Positions 5,581 to 11,460 of a DNA stretch of 11,460 nt are shown here, piece after piece. The notes under the pieces were generated by a model. The model did not search any database, had not been told where the DNA came from, and worked only from the letters and a program-made list of their open reading frames with translations. The position numbers and the translations under genes were made by a program. The stretch's first letter is position 1; the number at the start of each line of letters is the position of its first letter. Origin of the DNA: an uncultured Acetatifactor sp. (lineage in GTDB: Bacteria > Bacillota > Clostridia > Lachnospirales > Lachnospiraceae); NCBI GenBank assembly GCA_910584865.1, contig CAJUCE010000063.1:1-11460 (forward strand), written 5' to 3'.

Positions 5581-6456
5581 TTAGCAGTTCCCGCATCCGC
5601 CATGGTGGCTGTCCCCCTCCTGCAGCTTCAGCATAGCCCTTCCTTCCTCGGTCTTATAGAGCGTCTGGCGGCGCATTGCCTCATCAAAATTCACCGCATG
5701 CCCGTCAAATTCCGGACCGTCCACACAGGCGAACTTCACTTTCCCGCCCACCGTCACGCGGCAGGCCCCGCACATGCCCGTACCGTCCACCATAATGGGA
5801 TTCAGGCTCACCACCGTGGGAAGGTTCAGTTCCTTCGTAAGGAGACATACGAATTTCATCATGATCATAGGGCCGATAGCGATGCAGACGTCATATTGCT
5901 TCCCCTCAGCCACCAGCTCTTTGATCGTCTGAGTCACCATGCCGCTTCTACCATAGGAACCGTCGTCTGTAGTAATATAGAGATTTCCGGCCACTGCCTC
6001 CATCTCCTTCTCCAGAATCAGCAGATCCTTTGTCTTGCTTCCCACGATCACATCCGCTGCCACGCCTCTTTCATGAAGCCACTTTACCTGAGGATATACC
6101 GGCGCTGCGCCCACGCCTCCCGCCACGAAGAGAATCCTCTTTTTCTGCAGTTCCTCCGGCGTCTCCTTCACCAGTTCGGAAGGACATCCCAGCGGTCCTA
6201 CGAAATCCCGGAAAGCATCTCCCTCCTTCAGCGCAGCCATCATTGCGGTGGCTGCGCCCACACACTGGAACACGATAGTCACGCTTCCCTTCTCCCTGTC
6301 ATAGTCACAGATGGTAAGCGGGATCCTCTCGCCCTCTTCATCCGTGCGCACGATGACAAACTGTCCCGGCTGGCAGGTTTTCGCCACCCTCCGCGCCTCC
6401 ACATCCATAAGATAAATATTCGTGGTCAGCTCTTCTTTCTTAACAATTTTGTACAT
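5581..6456 (-). CDS. nfnA: NfnA-type ferredoxin-NADP reductase subunit alpha (sulfide/dihydroorotate dehydrogenase-like FAD/NAD-binding protein)
   Basis: The product is 291 residues, matching the small Nfn subunit. Order: a beta-barrel FAD domain with the flavin motif RIPLTICD (44-51); an NAD(H)-binding domain with GGVGAAPVYPQ (113-123) and the later GPMIMMKFV; and a C-terminal [2Fe-2S] site with Asp224, Cys229, Cys232 and Cys244 (VDGTGMCGACRV). The Asp-plus-three-Cys set is the unusual ligand group known from Thermotoga NfnA. In the complex this subunit takes electrons from NADH at its FAD, while NfnB handles ferredoxin and NADP+. The short tail ends GGCGNC. GAGGTGG just before the ATG is the ribosome binding site, 11 bp after the upstream gene, so co-transcription is likely. 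Alternative: PyrK-like or SudB-like roles; the nfnB neighbour favours Nfn. Confidence 0.94.
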   Translation of the reverse strand: MYKIVKKEELTTNIYLMDVEARRVAKTCQPGQFVIVRTDEEGERIPLTICDYDREKGSVTIVFQCVGAATAMMAALKEGDAFRDFVGPLGCPSELVKETPEELQKKRILFVAGGVGAAPVYPQVKWLHERGVAADVIVGSKTKDLLILEKEMEAVAGNLYITTDDGSYGRSGMVTQTIKELVAEGKQYDVCIAIGPMIMMKFVCLLTKELNLPTVVSLNPIMVDGTGMCGACRVTVGGKVKFACVDGPEFDGHAVNFDEAMRRQTLYKTEEGRAMLKLQEGDSHHGGCGNC

Positions 6457-6467
6457 AATCCACCTCT

Positions 6468-7949
6468 CTACTCCTCTTCGGGAAAAATATCATATCCTTC
6501 TATTTCGATCAAACTTAAACGCCCACGGTCGTCCCTCTGCAGCTTGAACAGCTCCCCGGTGTAAGCATTTACCGCAAAATTGTTTCCTGTCCGCGTCATA
6601 TTCCCGTCCGCCGTCCTGTAGACCTCCACAATCACATAGAAATCATCCACTTTCTGAATATTCGTCACATAGAGATACTGATACACATAGGAATCTCCGG
6701 ATTCGTCGAAATCACCCTCCATATTTCGGATCTTACCGATGGTCAGGCAATATAGTTTCACGGCATCCACGGCCTCTTCCGGCGTATAATCCGTATTCAG
6801 TTCCAACCGGTAATTTCTCTCTGCAACGGTACCGGTAACTCCCTCCACGATCCTGGCAAATTTGAAATGGGATTTACCCAGGGGCATGGGAATAGGGCCG
6901 GTATATGTATTGGACGTATATGTAGGATCGCTGCCGTCGGTGGTATAGTATACCTCCTCTGCATCGCCCACGATTTCTATGTACATCGGAAAATTGTATT
7001 CTCCGCTGATGGCATTCACTTCCGGCGGCGGGATTTCCTCATTTTCAATATGGTATTCCTTTGATACGAACTCGCTGGCAATCCCCCGCTCATTTACGAA
7101 ATAAGCCGTAACTACATAGTCCCCGTTTTCCAGTATAATCGGCGCCGTATATTCGGTGTCGGCCTGCGTGGGCTCCTCCCCGTCCAGCGTATAGTAAATC
7201 TTGCCGGAACCCACAGCCGTCAGCTTCAGGGGCTGTATGCTGGTATAATACCCCTCCTTGACGCTGAATTCCGGCGCCCTGGCAATATAACTCTCATAAG
7301 CGGAGAGCAGCGCATCGTTATTGCTTGCCAGGAGCAGGTCGTTAATGGTCTGGTAATCCCCTCTGTCTCTGTAGATCCCGATCAGCTTTCCGTAGGCTCC
7401 GTCCAGCTGCTCCGCCGTCGCATACTCGCTTCTCACGATTTCCCGCAGAAGGTATTCATATTCCACCTTATTATTTTTCAGCAAATACACATCTGCCAGC
7501 CCGAAAATCAGTTCAATATTGTTCCGGTCCAGCTCCAGCGCTCTTCCAAAACAGGCTATGGCCTCATCATATTTTCCCTGATCCACATACTGCTGCGCTC
7601 TCTCCACCTGATATTCTTCCGAATTGTATCCCTGTATGTACCAGGCCGCGGCCCCCGCCGCCGCAATCAGCAATATTGTGATCAGCAGTACGATCCTGGG
7701 CCAGAGCCTTCTCTTCCGCACAGGTTTTATTTCCTCGTACTCCTGCTCTTCTTCCGGATCGTCTCTGTCCCCCTCTGCCGTGTCTTCTGCAAAATCCTGA
7801 TGCAGCTCTTCCAGAACATTATTGATTGTCTGTTCCATGGTCTGCTCCAGCTCCGGCTCAAAATCAGGTACTATATGAATGTCTTCGCCGCAGTGTTCAC
7901 AATAAAGTGTACCTTCGGCCATCTCATATCCGCAATTAGGACATTTCAT
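6468..7949 (-). CDS. Zinc-ribbon, single-pass membrane protein with TPR and two chitobiase-C-terminal-like (CHB_HEX_C) domains
   Basis: The product is 493 residues. Residues 3-20 form a zinc ribbon (CPNC at 3-6, CEHC at 17-20). An acidic stretch runs to about residue 75, then KPVRKRRL precedes one transmembrane helix (about 84-105, ending AAAGAAAWYIQGY). The basic flank before the helix suggests the zinc ribbon is inside and the rest outside. Residues about 112-220 are TPR-like helices (QQYVDQGKYDEAIACFGRAL is a clear TPR). Two Ig-like repeats follow, about 230-300 and 310-383, each with the IYYTLDGEEPT / VYYTTDGSDPT signature and a TAPI / TGPI turn, as in the chitobiase/beta-hexosaminidase C-terminal domain. 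The remaining 110 residues form a beta-rich tail. A cell-surface scaffold or sensor is plausible; no enzyme motif is seen. GAGGTAA precedes the ATG, 18 bp after fhs. Confidence 0.88.
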   Translation of the reverse strand: MKCPNCGYEMAEGTLYCEHCGEDIHIVPDFEPELEQTMEQTINNVLEELHQDFAEDTAEGDRDDPEEEQEYEEIKPVRKRRLWPRIVLLITILLIAAAGAAAWYIQGYNSEEYQVERAQQYVDQGKYDEAIACFGRALELDRNNIELIFGLADVYLLKNNKVEYEYLLREIVRSEYATAEQLDGAYGKLIGIYRDRGDYQTINDLLLASNNDALLSAYESYIARAPEFSVKEGYYTSIQPLKLTAVGSGKIYYTLDGEEPTQADTEYTAPIILENGDYVVTAYFVNERGIASEFVSKEYHIENEEIPPPEVNAISGEYNFPMYIEIVGDAEEVYYTTDGSDPTYTSNTYTGPIPMPLGKSHFKFARIVEGVTGTVAERNYRLELNTDYTPEEAVDAVKLYCLTIGKIRNMEGDFDESGDSYVYQYLYVTNIQKVDDFYVIVEVYRTADGNMTRTGNNFAVNAYTGELFKLQRDDRGRLSLIEIEGYDIFPEEE

Positions 7950-7967
7950 ATCCCTATTACCTCTACA

Positions 7968-9638
7968 TTAAAATAAACCGGTAATTACACCATTCTCATT
8001 TACATCAATTCCGTAAGCGGAAGGCTTCTTGGACAATCCGGGCATCGTCATTACATCTCCCGTCAAAGCCACCACAAAACCGGCCCCGGCAGATACATAG
8101 ACTTCCCTCACCGTCAGCTCGAAATCCCTGGGCCTGCCCAGCCGTTTCGGATCATCCGAGAGAGAATACTGATTTTTGGCCATACAGACAGGCAATTGTC
8201 CGAAGCCCAGTTCCGTCAGCTTTTTCAACTGCCTTCTGGCCGCCGCCGAGAAAGTCACACTTCCCGCTCCGTAGATTTGCGTGGCAACCGTGCGGATTTT
8301 ATCCTCCAACGGCAGAGAATCTTCATATAGCACCCGGAAATGGCTCTCCTTTGTCTCCAGCGTCTCCAATACCTTATGGGCCAGCTCCTCGCCGCCCTCT
8401 CCTCCCTTTTCCCATACATGGGAAAGCGCAAATTCGCACTGCCTTTCAACGCAAAATTCCCGCACATAGTCAACTTCGGCGGCAGTATCGCTCACAAAGG
8501 AATTCAGCGTCACTACCACAGGAACGCCGTATTTCTGCACATTCTCAATATGTTTTTCCAGATTTACGATTCCCCGCCGCAAAGCTTCCAGATTCTCGCT
8601 GTTCAGTTCGGCCTTCGCCACACCTCCATTATACTTCAAAGCGCGGATTGTTGCAACCAGTACCACTGCATCCGGCTTTAAACCAGCCATCCGGCACTTG
8701 ATATCGAAAAATTTCTCCGCGCCCAAATCAGCGCCGAATCCGGCCTCCGTAATACAGTAATCCGCCATCTTCAGAGCCGCTCTTGTGGCCCGGACGGAAT
8801 TACAGCCATGGGCAATATTGGCAAAAGGTCCGCCGTGTACCAATACCGGCGTATGCTCCAGCGTCTGAATCAGATTCGGCTTCATGGCATCCTTCAAAAG
8901 CGCCGCCATGGCGCCCACCGCATGCAGATCCCCTGCCGTCACCGGTTCTCCGTCATAATTATAGGCAACGATGATTCTGGACAGCCTTTCCTTCAGATCG
9001 CCCATGTCCTCTGCCAGACACAGAATCGCCATAATCTCACTGGCCACCGTTATGACAAAATGATCCTCCCTCACGAAACCGTCCGTCTTATCACCCAACC
9101 CTACCACAATATTTCTCAAAACCCTGTCGTTCATATCCATACAGCGCTTCCAGACAATCTGGCGGCTGTCAATCCGCAGGTCGTTTCCCTGCTGAATATG
9201 ATTGTCCAGCAGCGCTGCCAGCAAATTGTTTGCAGAAGTTATGGCATGAAAATCCCCTGTAAAATGAAGATTCAGCTCCTCCATAGGGACTACCTGCGCA
9301 TAACCGCCTCCCGCCGCGCCGCCCTTGATACCGAAGCAGGGCCCCAGTGAGGGCTCCCGCAGGGCCACCACCGCCTTTTTCCCCAATCTGCCGAACGCCT
9401 GTCCCAGCCCCACGCTGGTAGTGGTCTTCCCTTCTCCTGCAGGCGTGGGATTGATAGCTGTCACCAAAATCAGCTTTCCGTCCGGCCGGTCTGCGATGCA
9501 GTCCAGAAATTCGTCGGATATCTTTGCTTTGTACCTGCCGTACAGCTCCAGGGCATCCTCCGGAATCCCCAGCTTCTCAGCCACCCTGCCGATGGGCTCC
9601 ATTACTGCTTCCTGCGCAATCTCTAAGTCTGTCTTCAT
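7968..9638 (-). CDS. fhs: Formate-tetrahydrofolate ligase (10-formyltetrahydrofolate synthetase)
   Basis: This cytosolic enzyme joins formate to tetrahydrofolate using ATP, giving 10-formyl-THF for purine and fMet-tRNA synthesis and, in acetogens, the methyl branch of the Wood-Ljungdahl pathway. The product is 556 residues, full length. Visible motifs: P-loop PTPAGEGKTT (64-73), EPSLGPCFG (95-103), family signature GIKGGAAGGGY (103-113), HAITSANNLLAALLDNH (131-147) and second signature VATIRALKYNGG (328-339). AAAAAGGAG lies about 8 nt before the ATG. A promoter sits in the 55-bp gap behind ftsK, so it probably starts its own transcript that continues into the zinc-ribbon/TPR and nfn genes. 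No other Wood-Ljungdahl gene is in the window, so acetogenesis cannot be inferred. Confidence 0.98.
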   Translation of the reverse strand: MKTDLEIAQEAVMEPIGRVAEKLGIPEDALELYGRYKAKISDEFLDCIADRPDGKLILVTAINPTPAGEGKTTTSVGLGQAFGRLGKKAVVALREPSLGPCFGIKGGAAGGGYAQVVPMEELNLHFTGDFHAITSANNLLAALLDNHIQQGNDLRIDSRQIVWKRCMDMNDRVLRNIVVGLGDKTDGFVREDHFVITVASEIMAILCLAEDMGDLKERLSRIIVAYNYDGEPVTAGDLHAVGAMAALLKDAMKPNLIQTLEHTPVLVHGGPFANIAHGCNSVRATRAALKMADYCITEAGFGADLGAEKFFDIKCRMAGLKPDAVVLVATIRALKYNGGVAKAELNSENLEALRRGIVNLEKHIENVQKYGVPVVVTLNSFVSDTAAEVDYVREFCVERQCEFALSHVWEKGGEGGEELAHKVLETLETKESHFRVLYEDSLPLEDKIRTVATQIYGAGSVTFSAAARRQLKKLTELGFGQLPVCMAKNQYSLSDDPKRLGRPRDFELTVREVYVSAGAGFVVALTGDVMTMPGLSKKPSAYGIDVNENGVITGLF

Positions 9639-9659
9639 GGGTTTTTCTCCTTTTTATGA

Positions 9660-9688
9660 TATATACTCGCAATCGCTAAATTTGCCAA
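9660..9688 (-). promoter_or_regulatory. Likely sigma-A promoter of fhs
   Basis: On the minus strand a TTGGCA -35 (9683-9688) is separated by 17 bp from a TATATA -10 (9660-9665). It lies between the ftsK stop and the fhs ribosome binding site. The predicted transcript would start near 9653, almost at the Shine-Dalgarno, giving a leader of only about 15 nt. Confidence 0.6.
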
Positions 9689-9693
9689 GGCAC

Positions 9694-11460
9694 TTACGCC
9701 ACCTCTTCCAACAGCTGTTCAAACTGCTCGGGACTCATCAGAATCTTCCGGGGCTTGGTCCCCTCTTCCTCTCCTACCACACCATATTGACAGAGCTGAT
9801 CCATGATTCTGGCCGCCCTGTTAAATCCGATCTGCAATGCCCTCTGGAGCATTCCGATAGAAGCCTTGTCCTTGTCAATGATCAGACGCCCTGCCTTTTC
9901 GAACAATTCGTCCACAACACTGCCGCCGGAGGATTTTTCGCCGCCCCCGGTACCGCTGCCCAGACTGGCGATTTTCTCCTCGATCTCCGCCGCATAGGTA
10001 TTGCCCAGGGCCTGATTTTTCAGGAAATCAACCACATCTGCCACCTCCTGATCGGAGACAAATGCCCCCTGTACCCGGGCAGGTTTGGGATATCCCTGAG
10101 GCGCAAAAAGCATATCGCCCCTTCCCAGCAGCTTTTCAGCGCCCACCATATCCAGAATGGTTCTGGAATCCACCCCGCTGGACACGGCAAAAGCCACCCT
10201 GCTGGGCATATTTGCCTTGATCAGTCCTGTGATCACATCCACGCTGGGCCGCTGGGTTGCAATGATCAGATGGATCCCGCAGGCCCTGGCCAATTGTGCC
10301 AGTCTGCAGATATGGCCCTCTACTTCCCCCGGACATACCATCATTAAATCTGCCAACTCGTCCACGATGATGACAATCTGGGGCAATTGGGGAGGGACAC
10401 CCGTCTCTCCCTTTTTCCGCCGCATTTCTACTTTCTTATTATACTCCTCCAGCTTCCGCACACCGTACTCTGCAAATTTCGCATATCTTGACTCCATTTC
10501 CGACACAGCCCAATGAAGCGCCGCCGAAGCCTTCTTGGGATCTGTCACCACCGGAATGAGCAAATGAGGAATTCCGTTGTAAATACTCAGCTCAACCACT
10601 TTCGGATCCACCAGAATCAACTTCACGTCATTGGGATCCGCCTTATACAAAATACTCATGATCAATGTATTGATACAGACCGATTTTCCGGAACCGGTAG
10701 CCCCGGCAATCAGCATATGGGGCATCCTGGCGATATCTTCCACCACCACTTTGCCTGCTATATCCTTGCCCACCGCAAATGCGATCTTCGACTTATGTTC
10801 CGTGAATTCTCTGCTCTCCAAAATCTCTCTCAGCCCCACAGGTATAGTCTCCTTATTAGGCACCTCAATACCGATGGCGGCTTTCCCCGGAATCGGCGCC
10901 TCGATCCGGATATCCATGGCGGCCAGATTCAGCTTAATGTCATCTGTGAGTCCTACGATTTTGGATACCTTTACCCCCTGTTCCGGCTGCAGTTCATAAC
11001 GGGTGACACTGGGGCCCTGGCTGATATCCGTGATCGTCACTTTCACACCGAAGGTACTTAAGGTCTGCTGCAGATGCATTGCCGTCTCCCTCAATTCCCT
11101 GGCGGAGTCTCCCGTAGCCTCCACTCCCTTCTTCAACAATGACAGGGGAGGAAAGCTGTACTTTTTCGGTATGCCTGTCTCGGCCTGCACCCGCAGTCCT
11201 GAGGCATTGGCTACAGAACCGCCTGCAGGCGATGCTGCCTTCAGCCGGTCTGCCCCTCTGTCTCCTATACCTGCGCCATCGACTACAAATCTGTCTTCCG
11301 CACCTGTCTGCTCTGCTGCAAGCCTCCCGCCTGCGCCTGTTTCCTCTCCTGCAAACCTTCCGCCTGCACCGCTTTCCTCTCCTGCAAACCTTCCGCCTGC
11401 AACGTTTTCCTCTCCTGCAAACCTTCCGCCTGCAACGTTTTCCTCTCCTGCAAACCTTCC
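9694..11460 (-). CDS. ftsK: FtsK/SpoIIIE DNA translocase, 5' end outside the window
   Basis: The last 588 residues are visible; the frame stays open to the right edge, so the N-terminal membrane domain is missing. The first 90 or so visible residues are a low-complexity linker that opens with 11-residue tandem repeats. The hexameric motor follows: the alpha/beta domain (KKYSFPPLSLL onward), Walker A GATGSGKS at 10681-10704, Walker B VIIVDE, the ATQRPSVDVITG segment and the polar loop around GRGDMLF. After a GGGEKSSGGS linker comes the gamma winged-helix domain (about the last 75 residues, DKDKASIGMLQRALQIGFNRAARIMDQL), which reads DNA orientation signals. The protein pumps chromosomal DNA through the closing septum, or into the forespore if it is the SpoIIIE paralogue; the sequence here cannot separate the two. 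The GTG at 11190 is an internal codon, not the start. Confidence 0.97.
   Translation of the reverse strand, partial: GRFAGEENVAGGRFAGEENVAGGRFAGEESGAGGRFAGEETGAGGRLAAEQTGAEDRFVVDGAGIGDRGADRLKAASPAGGSVANASGLRVQAETGIPKKYSFPPLSLLKKGVEATGDSARELRETAMHLQQTLSTFGVKVTITDISQGPSVTRYELQPEQGVKVSKIVGLTDDIKLNLAAMDIRIEAPIPGKAAIGIEVPNKETIPVGLREILESREFTEHKSKIAFAVGKDIAGKVVVEDIARMPHMLIAGATGSGKSVCINTLIMSILYKADPNDVKLILVDPKVVELSIYNGIPHLLIPVVTDPKKASAALHWAVSEMESRYAKFAEYGVRKLEEYNKKVEMRRKKGETGVPPQLPQIVIIVDELADLMMVCPGEVEGHICRLAQLARACGIHLIIATQRPSVDVITGLIKANMPSRVAFAVSSGVDSRTILDMVGAEKLLGRGDMLFAPQGYPKPARVQGAFVSDQEVADVVDFLKNQALGNTYAAEIEEKIASLGSGTGGGEKSSGGSVVDELFEKAGRLIIDKDKASIGMLQRALQIGFNRAARIMDQLCQYGVVGEEEGTKPRKILMSPEQFEQLLEEVA
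11296..11460. repeat. 33-bp in-frame tandem repeat in the ftsK linker
   Basis: The motif recurs every 33 bp: GCCTGC starts at 11329, 11362, 11395 and 11428. Copies nearest the edge are almost identical; the copy at about 11296-11328 is degenerate. In the ftsK frame each unit encodes 11 residues of the form AGGRFAGEENV, varying to EESG, EETG and finally AGGRLAAEQTG. The array runs off the right edge, so its copy number is unknown. Confidence 0.93.

Noticed and set aside
5569..6564. Plus-strand open frame of 331 codons opposite nfnA
   Set aside because: His- and Arg-rich shadow of nfnA; the minus strand carries all expected cofactor motifs.
9325..10347. Plus-strand open frame of 340 codons opposite fhs and ftsK
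   Set aside because: It crosses two firm minus-strand genes and shows no family features.
11296..11460. CRISPR-like array
   Set aside because: The repeats are tandem without spacers, have a 33-bp period that is a multiple of three, and keep the ftsK frame open.

Overview
The window looks like chromosomal sequence from an anaerobic Firmicute, most likely of the Lachnospiraceae. This rests on the protein types (formate-tetrahydrofolate ligase, a bifurcating Nfn transhydrogenase, zinc-ribbon/TPR/chitobiase-like membrane proteins, RlmH), the strong AGGAGG-type ribosome binding sites and the moderate GC content. No rRNA, tRNA, CRISPR array or intact transposase was seen.

Right part, about 950 to 11460: nine genes all run on the minus strand. 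Read in transcription order from the right edge they are: ftsK/spoIIIE DNA translocase (its 5' end lies outside the window), fhs with its own likely promoter, a zinc-ribbon/TPR/chitobiase-like membrane protein, nfnA, nfnB, a small Dabb-domain protein, a two-helix zinc-ribbon membrane protein, a lipoprotein with an acidic Ser-rich linker, and rlmH. Spacing is tight (roughly 10 to 60 bp) except at three places: 357 bp between nfnA and nfnB, 133 bp after nfnB and 126 bp before the lipoprotein. Most of this block is housekeeping: chromosome segregation, one-carbon activation, NADPH supply and ribosome modification.

Left part, 1 to about 950: this is accessory in character. It holds a terminator for a transcript entering from the left, a minus-strand pair of small ORFs joined by an ATGA stop/start overlap and closed by its own terminator, and a plus-strand Cro/CI-type regulator that converges on rlmH. 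The upstream ORF of the pair runs into the start of the regulator gene and appears to have lost its own start. The block abuts the 3' end of rlmH, the site used by SCC elements in staphylococci. I read it as the edge of an integrated or decayed mobile element, but no recombinase or att repeat is visible here.

Points worth a second look: (1) the ATGA-coupled small membrane peptide; (2) a 42-bp perfect duplication of the nfnB 3' end just after its stop, whose downstream copy appears to be a broken older end of the gene; (3) the 357-bp non-coding gap splitting nfnA from nfnB, with an orphan Shine-Dalgarno sequence and a nested hairpin; (4) an in-frame 33-bp minisatellite in the ftsK linker; (5) the accessory junction at rlmH. 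I found no complete new multi-gene defence or biosynthetic system.
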